Origin: Arcanobacterium_A hippocoleae_A
Lineage (GTDB): Bacteria > Actinomycetota > Actinomycetes > Actinomycetales > Actinomycetaceae
Length of the DNA stretch: 64,000 nucleotides
Strand: one strand, 5' to 3'
NCBI GenBank assembly: GCA_040360365.1
Contig: CP136412.1
Numbering within the stretch: the stretch's first letter is position 1; each line of letters opens with the position of its first letter. Of the stretch, positions 20,091 to 30,802 are shown piece after piece. The position numbers and the translations under genes were made by a program. The notes under the pieces are model-generated. The model saw nothing but the letters and a program-made list of their open reading frames with translations, had not been told where the DNA came from and ran no database searches.

Positions 20091-20125
20091 TGCCGACGGC
20101 AAAGACTTTCGTCTCGCCGTCGGCA
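20091..20125. terminator. Terminator between rpmF region and cydC
   Basis: Perfect 10-bp stem TGCCGACGGC / GCCGTCGGCA followed on the plus strand by CTTCATTTTTT. A third copy of the arm at 20064-20071 could form an alternative stem. It lies 28 bp past the corrected cydC stop codon and probably ends the cydDC transcript as well. Confidence 0.7.
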
Positions 20126-20153
20126 CTTCATTTTTTGGGATTGCGATACTGGC

Positions 20154-21910
20154 TTAACTTAGCTTTAGTGTATCTGTTTCACGAGCCATCAGACGGGCGA
20201 GCGAAGCTGAAGTGCGCACTTGTTCAAGGGTGCCGCATGCCTGAATTTTTCCATTGTCAAGCACAATCACCTGATCGGCTTGTGTAAGGCTTGCGGGGAA
20301 TGCGTTGATTCCACAATAGTGAGTTCCGGCAGCTCGCGGCGAAGATTTTCACGTACTCTATTAGCCGTCTCATTATCAAGATGTGATGTGTATTCGTCAA
20401 GCAAAAGTACGTCTGGGCGGAGCAAAATTGCACGTGCTAATGCGAGACGTTGGCGCTGACCGCCGGAAAGTAAATTTCCGCTTTCGCCAACTTCTAAGGA
20501 AAGCCCGCCTCGCGGTTCAATTTCTTCGCGCAATTCCACAAGCTCAAGTGCGTGAAGTAATTCTGCTTCGCTTGCATCAGGAACTGCAAGGCGAAGATTG
20601 CCTTCGATGCTCGTGTTAAACAGGGTAGCTGTTTGTTCAACAAGCAATACGCGGCGGCGAAGGCGGTCTAACTGCAAATCTTTTGCGGATGTGCCGTTAA
20701 ATAATACGGAACCGTCGCTCGGATCAAAATGACGTGCAATCAGCTTCAGGATTGTGGATTTACCGCAGCCGGAGAGCCCGATCAAACAAGTATGACTTCC
20801 TGCAGGTACTGTAAATGACACGTCCTGTACTGCTGGGGCTGCACCCGTTCCTTTATTCGGATAGCGGTAATTTACTGAATCGAATTCGACGTTCAGCGCA
20901 CCATCGGATAGCTCGTAAGGATTTTCTGGAGAAGTGACTGCAGCCGCCGTGTGCGCAACATCGTAGACGCGCTCTGCAGCGGCGAGTGAGTTGTCTAAAT
21001 CGGCAGCGAAGTCGCGGACACCGGAAGTTACACTAAAGAGTCCCCAAACGAGAATCGTGAAAATGGATAAGTTAATCGGCGGTACTCCCAGTGCGCTGCC
21101 GGCACCGGCGACGGCAAGCACGGTTCCCAGTGACGTAATGACTGTCAGTCCGTTCCGAATTGCGGTCCAAATCCTGCGCGGCCGCTGCTCGATCCCCAGA
21201 AGTGCATCGAGTTGACGCATCTGCTCCAGGCGTTCATGTGTTCTGCCGTATCCGGTAACCTCAGCCATACCTTGGATTGAATCCGTGACGTGCTGTGCAA
21301 GGTTTGCGCGGGCAATGCTTGCAGTTGCGGCGCTTTCAAAAGATTGCTTTATCCCAAGCGCAGGTACGGCGAAGATGCTTAACGCAAGTCCGCAAACCGC
21401 AATTAGCGATGGCGCCCAGCCGACGAACGGGCCGGCTGCAAGCAGCGAAATTAGCGGAATTGTGACTGCGGTGACGGCAGGTGCAAAAGTGTGTGCGAAG
21501 AAAACTTCGATTCGATCAATATCTTTTGTTGCGCGCAGCAGTAAATCTCCGGACTTACGTGAGTTTTCGGTAGCAATTGGAATCATGGCGCGGTAAAACT
21601 CGACACGCAGAATCTCAAGTGCTTTGAAAGCGACGAGGTGTCCTAAGAAATGCTCGAAGTAGTTAAAGATTGCTTTGAGCAGTGTGAGGATAACGAGAAT
21701 TGTAATCCCGATCCAAAGCGGCCAGGGGAAACGGCCGGCTGCGGTTTCCGGGAGCATTAATGAAGCAACCATCCATATCCCGAGCGTGAGAATCGTCAGA
21801 TGCGCGAAAAAGTATAGGTGGCGGAAGATTGTGGAGAGCGCGAGCGGCCGCAAAACGGATTTAGTGACGCGGATGAGCCATTTACTGATTCGGGAAATAC
21901 GCTGAATCAT
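20154..21910 (-). pseudogene. cydC: CydC-type ABC transporter ATP-binding/permease protein, one frameshift as read
   Basis: Half-transporter of the CydDC type, which exports thiols such as cysteine and glutathione and supports cytochrome bd assembly. It has an N-terminal six-helix domain (about residues 20-310) and an ATPase domain with Walker A GLSGCGKST, signature LLSGGQRQRLALARAIL and Walker B DVLLLDE. As read, it ends early because a base is missing in the GGGG at 20295-20298. Restoring it adds about 47 residues, including ADQVIVLDNGKIQACGT, for 585 aa. Its ATG overlaps the cydD stop as TAATG, so the two are translationally coupled. No cydAB is adjacent. Confidence 0.82.
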
Positions 21911-23859
21911 TATTTTTCCTCCATTTCGCTGCGTACTGATTTTTCGCTGCAGTAATTTTGTGTCGCGGTATCGGCATTTGCGTGCTGTTTAATATGGTGT
22001 GCGCTGATAGTTCCGTCGGAAATCAAATATTGTGCGCCAAGGGAAGCGAGCGCCAGGCGGTGTGTTGCAAGGATGAGAGTTTTTCGGATGCGAGTTCTGC
22101 CAAGACTTTTTCAATTACTGCTTCAGATTCGAGATCTACCTGTGATGTTGGTTCGTCAAAAATCATCAGTTCGCGTTCTGAGAGGATTGCCCGTGCAATT
22201 GAGATTCGCTGTGCTTGCCCGCCTGAGACACTTGATCCGCGTTCTCCAAGGTCGGTGTCAATCCCTTGCGGAAGTGAGCGGACCCAATCGCCGAGCGCTA
22301 CCCGTTCAAGTGCTGCATGCATTTGTTCCGGGGAAGCGTTTGGATTTGCGATACGCAGATTTTCGGCAAGTGTGCCCGCAAAGAGCCAGGTTTGCTGGTG
22401 TACGGCGGCGCTTTTGGCGCGGATGCCGTCTTGAGTTGTCGGTGAAAGCTCATTCTGGGCGACTTTAATATTTCCGCTGTCCGGCACTAAATCTCCGCTG
22501 ATTAACGAGAGGAGTGTGGACTTTCCGCCGCCGGAAGTGCCGAGCAGGACGACGGTTTCGCCAGTGGGTACTGTGAGGTTTATGTCTTTAAGTACTTGTG
22601 TTTTTGGTTCGTATCCGAAGCTGGCGTTTTTACTTGTACGAAAGATCTGCCAGTTTCTGCTGCGGGCAGTGCAGAGTTAGTTGCTGCTGCGGAATCGGCG
22701 GTAGCGGAATCAGCGGTATTGGCGGATGCCTGCCAATTCGTTTCGCGATTTAAGAACCGGTTCATTGCACGCATTCCAGCTCGTCCCCGAGACCGATATA
22801 GAAGAAACCGCCGACCTCATTAATCGGCGTGGTGAGGAGCGGGGTGATTAGTGTGAGCGCGATTGCGCCGCCAATGGAGATGGCGCCGGATTCAAGTCGG
22901 GTGTAGGCAAGGATGATTGCTACTGTCACTAAAAATAGTGAGAATACTGATTCCATCACGAATAGGAGCAGCTGATTTCGGGCAAGCAGCCGCATTGTTG
23001 CTACACGGTTTTCTTCACCGGTATTTGCAAGGCGGTCGCCGGTTCGTTTTGCGGCCCCAATACCGACAAGTGTGGGCAGTGCCTGAATCGCTTCCAGAAA
23101 TTGACCGGCAAGCTTTGCGCGCATTTCGCGGGAAGCGTTCGAATCTTTACGGAAAAGCCGCTGGAAAGATCCGATTGCCAGCGGGACAAGCGGAATGCAG
23201 ATAAGCAGGATTAATGCACTAAACCAGTCGATAAAATAGGCGATACCGGCGAGTGCTAAGAATGGGGTGAGTACTGCTCCGAAAAGTTGCCCGATATATC
23301 CTTGACGGTATTCGGTTACGCGTTCGACGGAGTCTGTCATTACAGATACCAGCCGTCCGGTCTCGGTTCCGGTGAATCGTGCCGGCCCGAGCTTGAAAGC
23401 GTGTTTCACTAATCCTTGCCGGAGTCTTACGGATTCACGTTGGATGCTTGTGCGCTGTGCGAGTCCTAAGAGGAAATGGGCTAATGCGGCAGCGGAAATC
23501 CAGGTGATCCCGGCAATTATCCATGTGGGCAGTAATGCTTCTTGGGATTTTGTGAAAAATAGTAAGCCGAGGATTTCTCCGATGGTGTATAGCGAAATGG
23601 TGCTGGCGGCCGCTTGAATCGAAATTAGCAGTACTTGCAGCCAAATGGCAGAATTTCCGGGCTTGAAAAAGTGTGCTTTTGGTCCGGTGATTTTTTTGCA
23701 TTTTTTTGTTTTTGCTGGTGTTTTTCTGACTTCAAACTCTGATTTGTTTTTGTTTGTGCTTTCGCCAATGTAGTTCTTTCTGAGCCGAATATGTTTTATC
23801 GGGGATAATCCCGATTCAGGTTTGTTTGTTAGGTGAACCTTATTGTTACGAGTTTTCAT
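21910..23859 (-). pseudogene. cydD: CydD-type ABC transporter ATP-binding/permease protein, three frameshifts as read
   Basis: Partner half-transporter of CydC. The membrane domain includes the conserved GRLVSVMTDSVERVTEYRQG-like coupling region and PLIPL-type loop (ICIPLVPLAIG). The ATPase domain has Walker A GTSGGGKST, signature SVSGGQAQRISIARAIL and Walker B ELMIFDE. Three single bases are missing at homopolymers: C run 22785-22788, T run 22627-22631 and T run 22080-22084. Restored, it is about 650 aa. The start used is the ATG at 23859. The first 70 residues are an unusual Lys/Asn-rich extension, and a Ser/Ala/Thr-rich linker precedes the ATPase domain. Confidence 0.8.
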
Positions 23860-23984
23860 TATATTCACTCTCGTTATTTCCGGCGATAGGTGAATATCAC
23901 ATGTGTTATTTTGATTAGTGGATTTGGCGGAACTGCTGCAGGTAAAACTCTTTGGATCTTGGAATAATCAACAAATTCCGCAAG

Positions 23985-24008
23985 AAATATCTCAATATTG
24001 AGATATTT
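23985..24008. promoter_or_regulatory. Perfect 24-bp palindrome between cydD and putP
   Basis: AAATATCTCAAT followed directly by its exact reverse complement ATTGAGATATTT, in the divergent cydD/putP spacer, 126 bp before cydD and 121 bp before putP. It lacks a T tract and its position suits an operator for one or both units. The binding factor is unknown. Confidence 0.5.
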
Positions 24009-24129
24009 TCGCAAAACGCTTGTGTGACTCAAGTGACATAGTTTATTGTGTAAAAACGAGACCATAAAAACGAAACCGACAAAACCGATAAAGATGAATG
24101 AACGAAAGTGAAAGCGAAGGAGAAACATA

Positions 24130-25700
24130 ATGAGCCAGGTTACAGGGCAGGCAATTGCGATGATCATCTACTTTGTTGCAATGATCATTATTGGCCTTTG
24201 GGCATACACGCGCACAAAAATCTCGACGACTATATGCTCGGCGGGCGTGATTTAGGACCGGCAGTTGCTGCACTGTCAGCCGGAGCTTCCGACATGTCCG
24301 GATGGCTGCTGATGGGACTGCCCGGCGCGCTCTACCTCAGCGGTATTGTCGAAGCCTGGATTGCGGTCGGATTAACTGTCGGTTCCTGGATTTCGTGGAA
24401 AGTGGTTGCACCGCGCCTGCGTTCATATACGCAGGTAGCAGGGAACTCGATTACAGTGCCGTCTTTCTTAGGAAATCGTCTGCGTGATCATACACGCTCA
24501 GTACGTGTGGTTGCCGGGATTATTATTTTCATCTTTTTCACTTTCTATGTTTCTTCCGGTATGGTCGCCGGCGGAACTTTCTTCGAATCAGCATTTGGAA
24601 TGGACTACCACCTGGGAATGGTGATTGTGGCAGCCGTCGTAGTGCTCTACACTCTGGTTGGCGGCTTTCTCGCTGTGTCATGGACAGACATGGTTCAGGG
24701 GCTGATGATGCTCGTCGCACTCCTGGCCGTCCCGATTGCCGGAGTTATTGCACTCGGAGGTTTCGGGGCGGTAGCAGAAGGAGTTACGGCTGCAAATCCG
24801 CATTTTCTTTCGCCTTTTGGCGGTGCGACGGCAATCGGTGTAATTTCCTCGCTTTCCTGGGGATTAGGATACTTTGGGCAGCCGCATATCATTGTGCGGT
24901 ATATGGCGCTGCGCTCCCCGGCAGAAGCGAAACAGGCGCGCCGAATCGGGATTGGCTGGATGGCGCTTTCCGTAATCGGTGCAGGCGGAACGGCAATCGT
25001 CGGAATCGCCCTGAACAATGCCGGAATTATTAATATTGGTGAAGGGCAGCAAGAATCTGTATTCATTATTACTGGTCAGCAGCTTTTTCCAGCGCTTGTT
25101 GCCGGTTTCATGCTTGCAGCGATTCTTGCGGCAATTATGTCGACAATTTCCTCACAGCTGCTTGTTACATCGTCAGCCGTGGTTGAAGATATTATTAACG
25201 CAAAAGGTAATCGGCGGCGAGATGCTGCAAACGCAGTATTAATCGGGCGAATCACAGTACTTCTGGTCTCAGTGCTTGCGGCGGTATTTGCCTGGTATAA
25301 AACAGATTCGATTTTAAACCTTGTTGCTTTTGCCTGGGCCGGTTTCGGTGCGGCATTCGGACCAATCGTACTGCTTGCACTGTACTATCGGAAACTCACC
25401 TGGCAAGGTGCGCTCTCGGGAATGATTACCGGTGCGGCAGTGGTTGGCTTATGGGGTACTTACAAGTGGTTTGGTCTTTATGAAATCCTTCCCGGATTCC
25501 TGCTCGGCTTAATTGCTGCGTACCTAGTCTCGCGAGCAACATTCCAAGAAAACAAAGATATTTCTGCAGAATTTGATACTGCGGTACGGTTATCGAATGC
25601 AGACTCAAACGTAATCGACCGTGAATTTTCCGGAGCTCACAAACTTACTTCTCCAGCACTTGATTTGACGGGAAATATTAGCCGCGAGAATCTGGACTGA
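24130..25700 (+). pseudogene. putP: Sodium/proline symporter, one frameshift near the start as read
   Basis: Sodium-coupled proline uptake carrier of the SSS family with about 13 membrane helices. The true start is the ATG at 24130 after AAGGAG, giving MSQVTGQAIAMIIYFVAMII; the longer frame from 24108 is an artefact. A base is missing in the A run at 24216-24220; restoring it joins AYTRTK to NLDDYMLGGRDLGP. Sodium-site landmarks include ALSAGASDMSGWLLMGLPGA and SWGLGYFGQPHIIVRYMA. Restored length is about 524 aa. It lies upstream of putA, which degrades the imported proline, with a 386-bp gap. Confidence 0.87.
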
Positions 25701-25742
25701 CCGCGTATTCATCGCAGGATGCTTTATGCCGATTACAGATTT

Positions 25743-25793
25743 GAGTTTTAAAAAGAGTTTTAAAAAAGAGTTTTAAAAAAGAGTTTTAAAAAG
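25743..25793 (+). repeat. 12-13-bp tandem repeat in the putP-putA spacer
   Basis: GAGTTTTAAAAA(A) occurs four times in a row. Slippage could change copy number and the putP-putA spacing. The remainder of 25701-26086 is AT-rich with no gene; AAAGGATG before 26087 is the putA ribosome binding site. Confidence 0.6.
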
Positions 25794-26086
25794 CAGGAAA
25801 AGCAGCAGTTTGCTGCACGTTGTAATTAAATAAAATTCGAACATTTCGTCGATTGTTTGAATAATTCATAGGTAGAATATTTATGCAGATTTCGAATAGG
25901 CTCTCCAGTAATTACATTTTCCAGTAATTTGGAAAATTCGAAATTTGCATAGTTCTGCTCTGCAATCTAAATCAGGAAAAATCTGAATCAAGAAGAGCGA
26001 AACAGCGCAGTCAGATATGATGAAATACAATCAAAGACGAGAATACTTTCAGGAATTAGTTCGAATTTAACAAAGGATGAATCTTA

Positions 26087-29000
26087 ATGAGTCAAAAACC
26101 GGAAAAATTTGATGCCATTATAAAGCGGGCAGTGAAGCGCGCGAAGTACTGGCTCGAAGAATCAAAACAGTATCCGAACGATCGGGCCGCACAGCTGCTT
26201 GCAAAGACGCTAAAGGATCCAAGCGGTCTTGATTTTACAGTCGAATTTGTCGACGGCGTTATTCGGCCCGAAGACAAATCTGTGAGCGCAGACAAGATTG
26301 CGAAATTGGCAGACCAGAAACCCGCATTCCTGCCGGCCTACCTGCGTAATCCGCTGAAATTTGGCGGTAAAATTGCGCCGATGCTCCCGAATACAGTCGT
26401 GCCGGCGGCAGAAAAAGTGTTCCAGCAGCTCGTCGGAGACCTTGTGCTCGACGCGAAAGGGAAAGGACTGACGAAGTCAATTGCACGGCTCAAAGCACAG
26501 GGAGCCCGCCTGAATATGAACCTGCTCGGGGAAGCTGTGCTCGGAGACAAAGAAGCCGAAAAACGCATGGCAGACACAATCAAGCTGCTTGAAAGAGACG
26601 ATGTTGATTATGTCTCGATGAAAGTTTCAGCAGTGATTGGCCCGCACAACCCGTGGGCATATGAAGAAGCAGTGAATAATGCCGTCGAAGCGCTCCTCCC
26701 GCTCTACTCCCGTGCAAATTCGTATTCTCCGAAGAAGTTCATCAACCTGGATATGGAAGAATACCATGACCTGCATATGACGATTGACGTGTTTAAACGG
26801 ATTCTGGAACGCCCAGAGTTTCAGAAGCTTCGTGCAGGGATTGTGCTCCAGGCATATTTGCCCGACGCACTTCCAGCGATGGAAAATTTGCAAAAATGGG
26901 CAGCAGCGCGAGTATCCGCCGGCGGTGCGCCGATTAAAGTACGCGTAGTTAAGGGAGCAAACCTTTCAATGGAACGGGTACAGGCGGCAACTCACGGTTG
27001 GGAGCTAGTCACAGAGCCGTCGAAAGAACATACGGACGCAAACTATATCCGCGTGCTTGAATACGCACTCCGCCCGGAACATATCCAGAACGTAAATATT
27101 GGTATTGCCGGAATGAATCTGTTTACTGCCGGATATGCTTTCGAATTAGCGGAAGAACGCGGCTTACTGAACGGTTCAAACCAAGTCGAGTTTGAAATGC
27201 TTGCGGGGATGGCTGCGCCGCAGGCACAGGCAATTCAAAAAGATACCGGCCATTTGCTTTTCTATGTTCCGATTGTGAATCCGGAAGAATACGATGTGGC
27301 AATTGCTTATCTGGTGCGCCGTCTTGAGGAAAATGCGCTTCCGGCGAACTTCATGTCGTCAATTTTTGATATTGCTGACAGTCAAACTCTGCTGCAGCGG
27401 GAAGAAGACCGCTTCCTTGCTGCCTGCTCGCACGCATTCACCGATCCAACTGGGCCGAACCGGAAGCAGAACCGGCAAACTGAAACCGAAGATGAAATCC
27501 GCTCCTTTGTAACAAATAAATATGGCGATTGGGAGTTTAACAACACTCCGGATTCTGATCCGTCGCTGCCGGAAAATCTTGAATGGGCGCGCAAAATTGC
27601 CGGAAGAATGAAAGATTCACAGCTTGGAATGGCGGAGATTACTGCAGCGCATGTCGGTTCGAAAGAACAGCTTGCGCAGATTATCGACGGCGCAGCCGAA
27701 GCAGCGAAAGAATGGGCAGCCCGTCCGGCTGCTGAGCGGGCTGAGATTATCCATCAAGTTGGTATTGAGCTGGCAAAACATCGCGGAGAATTAATCGAAG
27801 TTGCTGGTTCTGAAGCTGGAAAAGCGATTGATCAAGGCGATGTGGAAGTATCGGAAGCTTGCGATTTTGCACATTATTATGCAGAGCAGGCGAAAGAGCT
27901 GGAAAAGCTCGAAGGGGCCGTCTATCGGCCGTCGCGCGTAATCGCAGTTACTCCGCCATGGAACTTCCCAATGGCAATTCCGGCTGGCGGTGTGCTTGCC
28001 GCACTTGCTTCGGGCGCATCAGTAATCTTCAAACCAGCTTCCATCGCCGCACGCACCGGTGCATATTTAGCGAAGTTAATGTGGGATGCCGGGGTGCCGC
28101 GCGAAGTACTGCGGCTCGTGGCGCTTGATGAACGTTCTCTCGGTGAAGAACTAATCCGTAATCCGCAAGTTGATCGCGTGATTCTTACCGGATCAATTGA
28201 TACGGCAAAACTCTTTAAGGGGTGGCGGCCGGAACTTGGCGTACTTGCAGAAACATCCGGTAAAGATTCGATTATCGTTACGCCGCACGCTGATCTTGAT
28301 TTAGCTGCAAAGGATGTCATAAATTCTGCATTTGGGCACGCTGGTCAGAAGTGTTCGGCATGTTCGACAGTGATTCTCGTGGGATCCGTCGCGAAATCAA
28401 AGCGTTTCCGGAACCAGCTGCTCGATGGGGTGAAATCGCTGCATGTCGGATACCCGTGGGATCTCGAAACTCAAATGGGGCCGCTTGTAGAACCGGCGAA
28501 AGGGAAGCTGCTGCGCGGGCTAACCACGCTCGGCGAAGGAGAAATCTGGGCGCTCAAACCGCGCCAGCTTGATGCATCCGGAAAACTTTGGAGTCCGGGC
28601 GTGCGTGCCGGCGTGAAACCAGGCAGCGAATATCACCTCACTGAATACTTTGGTCCGATTCTTGGCGTGATGACGGCTGAGACGCTCGAAGAAGCAGTAG
28701 AGCTGCAAAATGCGACCGAGTTCGGACTGACAGCAGGTATTCATTCGCTTGACGCCGATGAGATAAATTATTGGCTTGAAAATGCTGCAGCCGGTAATGC
28801 TTATATTAACCGTGGAATTACGGGGGCAATCGTGCGCCGTCAGCCATTTGGCGGCTGGAAGCGTTCGGCAGTAGGCGCCGGCACGAAAGCCGGAGGGCCG
28901 TCGTATCTATATGGTCTTGGAACTTTCGAACGTGACGAAAATATTACGACCCTGCCGATTCCGCTTACTTCCCGCAAACTGGCGCAGGCAGGAAAGCTTG

Positions 29001-29566
29001 CCGGAAAACTTGTGAATGGAAAATTCTTAACTGATTTCCTTTCCTCAGCGCAGCATGCAATCGACACCGAGTTTTCAATCGGGCATGATCCGTCGCAGCT
29101 TGGTGTTGAACGGAATGTGCTGCGCTACAAGCCGGTTCCAGTGCTGGTCCGCCTTGCCGACGGAGAAGAAGCATGGCAGCTGGCTGCGCTTGTTTCTGCT
29201 GCGCTTGAGCTTGGATCGCAAGTAAAAGTATCGGCCCGGGCAAATCTTGAAGATGAAGTGCTTTCATATCTTCGAGATAGCGGTGTAAGCGTAACTCTTG
29301 AAACAGATGCTGGTTTTAATGATTCTGTAGCCGGATGGGCGCGCAGTGCCGGATATGATGGGCGGATTCGGCTTATCGGCGGCGATTATCCGGCGCTTGC
29401 AGCTGCGATTCCAAACGATTACGTGGCTGATATTGCAATCTGGCACGGTGCAGTAACGCTGAATGCACGTGTAGATTTGATCCCATTTGTACGTGAGCAG
29501 GCGGTATCTTTCACAAATCACCGTTTCGGTAATCCAACTCCGCTTGGAAATCTTGTGGAAATCTAA
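26087..29566 (+). CDS. putA: Bifunctional proline dehydrogenase / L-glutamate gamma-semialdehyde dehydrogenase
   Basis: Oxidises proline to glutamate in two steps within one 1159-aa protein. The FAD-dependent proline dehydrogenase barrel spans about residues 100-450, with LDMEEYHDLHMT, VRVVKGAN and FEMLAGMA as landmarks. The NAD-dependent aldehyde dehydrogenase spans about 510-1000, with PWNFPMAIPAGG, ETSGKDSI (general base Glu) and HAGQKCSACS (catalytic Cys near 755). About 150 C-terminal residues resemble the inactive ALDH-like tail of long PutA proteins. No N-terminal ribbon-helix-helix DNA-binding domain is present, so it should not autoregulate like the E. coli enzyme. The gene is intact and follows putP. 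Confidence 0.95.
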   Translation: MSQKPEKFDAIIKRAVKRAKYWLEESKQYPNDRAAQLLAKTLKDPSGLDFTVEFVDGVIRPEDKSVSADKIAKLADQKPAFLPAYLRNPLKFGGKIAPMLPNTVVPAAEKVFQQLVGDLVLDAKGKGLTKSIARLKAQGARLNMNLLGEAVLGDKEAEKRMADTIKLLERDDVDYVSMKVSAVIGPHNPWAYEEAVNNAVEALLPLYSRANSYSPKKFINLDMEEYHDLHMTIDVFKRILERPEFQKLRAGIVLQAYLPDALPAMENLQKWAAARVSAGGAPIKVRVVKGANLSMERVQAATHGWELVTEPSKEHTDANYIRVLEYALRPEHIQNVNIGIAGMNLFTAGYAFELAEERGLLNGSNQVEFEMLAGMAAPQAQAIQKDTGHLLFYVPIVNPEEYDVAIAYLVRRLEENALPANFMSSIFDIADSQTLLQREEDRFLAACSHAFTDPTGPNRKQNRQTETEDEIRSFVTNKYGDWEFNNTPDSDPSLPENLEWARKIAGRMKDSQLGMAEITAAHVGSKEQLAQIIDGAAEAAKEWAARPAAERAEIIHQVGIELAKHRGELIEVAGSEAGKAIDQGDVEVSEACDFAHYYAEQAKELEKLEGAVYRPSRVIAVTPPWNFPMAIPAGGVLAALASGASVIFKPASIAARTGAYLAKLMWDAGVPREVLRLVALDERSLGEELIRNPQVDRVILTGSIDTAKLFKGWRPELGVLAETSGKDSIIVTPHADLDLAAKDVINSAFGHAGQKCSACSTVILVGSVAKSKRFRNQLLDGVKSLHVGYPWDLETQMGPLVEPAKGKLLRGLTTLGEGEIWALKPRQLDASGKLWSPGVRAGVKPGSEYHLTEYFGPILGVMTAETLEEAVELQNATEFGLTAGIHSLDADEINYWLENAAAGNAYINRGITGAIVRRQPFGGWKRSAVGAGTKAGGPSYLYGLGTFERDENITTLPIPLTSRKLAQAGKLAGKLVNGKFLTDFLSSAQHAIDTEFSIGHDPSQLGVERNVLRYKPVPVLVRLADGEEAWQLAALVSAALELGSQVKVSARANLEDEVLSYLRDSGVSVTLETDAGFNDSVAGWARSAGYDGRIRLIGGDYPALAAAIPNDYVADIAIWHGAVTLNARVDLIPFVREQAVSFTNHRFGNPTPLGNLVEI

Positions 29567-29587
29567 GTTGAGTTTCGGATGAAATAA

Positions 29588-29631
29588 AATTACGGCGGCT
29601 AACTCGCAGGAATGAGTTAGCCGCCGTAATT
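29588..29631. terminator. Strong bidirectional terminator between putA and asd
   Basis: Perfect 18-bp stem AATTACGGCGGCTAACTC / GAGTTAGCCGCCGTAATT with an 8-nt loop and A/T-rich tails on both sides. It separates convergent putA and asd. Confidence 0.9.
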
Positions 29632-29643
29632 ATTTCTGGTTAT

Positions 29644-30657
29644 TTAATCTGCAGTCTGCTTAACCAGCAGTTCGGCAATCTGCACGGCGTTTGTGGCTGC
29701 GCCTTTACGCACCTGATCTCCGCAGCACCACAGGCATAGGCCTTTCTCGTTCGTTAAATCGGGACGAATTCTGCCGACATATACCAAATCCTGCCCGGAA
29801 GTTTCTAACGGCATTGGATATTCGTGATTCGAAAGATCATCTACAAGCTTGCATCCGGGTGCTGCAGCGATTACTTTACGTGCGGCTTCCACTGTCACTT
29901 CTTGATCAAATGTGCAGGTAACAGAAATTGAGTGACTGCGAACCACCGGCACACGCACGCATGTACAGGAAACTTTCAGCTCAGGCAGGTGCATAATCTT
30001 CCGGCCTTCATTTTGCATTTTCATTTCTTCTGAAGTGTATCCGGCGAACTGTTCGCCGCCGATTTGCGGAATCAGATTATATGCAATCTGGTGGGTGAAC
30101 ACTTGCGGTTCGTAGCTGCCGCCTTGTTCAAGTGCCGTAATTTCGCCGGCAAGTTCGAGCGGTCCGCCGGCGCCGGCGCCGGATACCGCCTGATAGGTGG
30201 AAGCGGTCATTGTTTTGATTGGGGAAAGTGAATTCAGCGCATTCACTGCCGTCACTGTGATAATTGTGGAACAATTCGGATTTGCGATAATCCCCTTATG
30301 GTTTGCGGCATCTGCTGCATTCACTTCCGGCACAATTAGCGGGACATCCGGATCGAGCCGGAAAGCCGAGGAGTTATCAACGAATACTGCGCCGGCAGCT
30401 GCAATTGCCGGAGCAAAGCGTTTTGCAATATCATTTTCGGCTGCTCCCAGTACGATATCTACATTTTCGAATGCGGACTCGGCAGCTTCTTGAATCGTTA
30501 CTTCTTCTCCGCGGAAAGGAAGTGTTTTTCCGGCAGAGCGGGAGCTTGCAAGCGGGATAAGTTTGCCGACCGGGAAGCTGCGTTCTTCAAGAATCTGCAG
30601 CATTTCCTGGCCGACGGCGCCAGTTGCGCCAAGGATTGCAACTGTGTATTCTTTCAT
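29644..30657 (-). CDS. asd: Aspartate-semialdehyde dehydrogenase
   Basis: Reduces aspartyl phosphate to aspartate semialdehyde with NADPH, feeding lysine, methionine and threonine synthesis. 337 aa, intact. GATGAVG at 10-16 is the nucleotide loop, ANPNCSTI contains the catalytic Cys (129) and VRSHSISVTC holds the conserved His. GAGGA lies just before the ATG. Last gene of the minus-strand hom-ask-asd group, 145 bp after ask. Confidence 0.95.
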   Translation of the reverse strand: MKEYTVAILGATGAVGQEMLQILEERSFPVGKLIPLASSRSAGKTLPFRGEEVTIQEAAESAFENVDIVLGAAENDIAKRFAPAIAAAGAVFVDNSSAFRLDPDVPLIVPEVNAADAANHKGIIANPNCSTIITVTAVNALNSLSPIKTMTASTYQAVSGAGAGGPLELAGEITALEQGGSYEPQVFTHQIAYNLIPQIGGEQFAGYTSEEMKMQNEGRKIMHLPELKVSCTCVRVPVVRSHSISVTCTFDQEVTVEAARKVIAAAPGCKLVDDLSNHEYPMPLETSGQDLVYVGRIRPDLTNEKGLCLWCCGDQVRKGAATNAVQIAELLVKQTAD

Positions 30658-30802
30658 GTTTCCTCATTCTCGGGGAGATTTTCGTTTTGCTGTTTTATCT
30701 ATGGTTTATGTTTTGAAACGTACCGCAAAACTGGGTAATAGTTTGCTGAACTTGTTATTTTCTGTTGGGAAAGTCAATACGTTACTGCTGAAAATCCGGT
30801 TA

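Noticed and set aside
24108..24129. Upstream start for putP
   Set aside because: The longer frame is an out-of-phase artefact of the missing base at 24216-24220; the real start follows AAGGAG at 24130.
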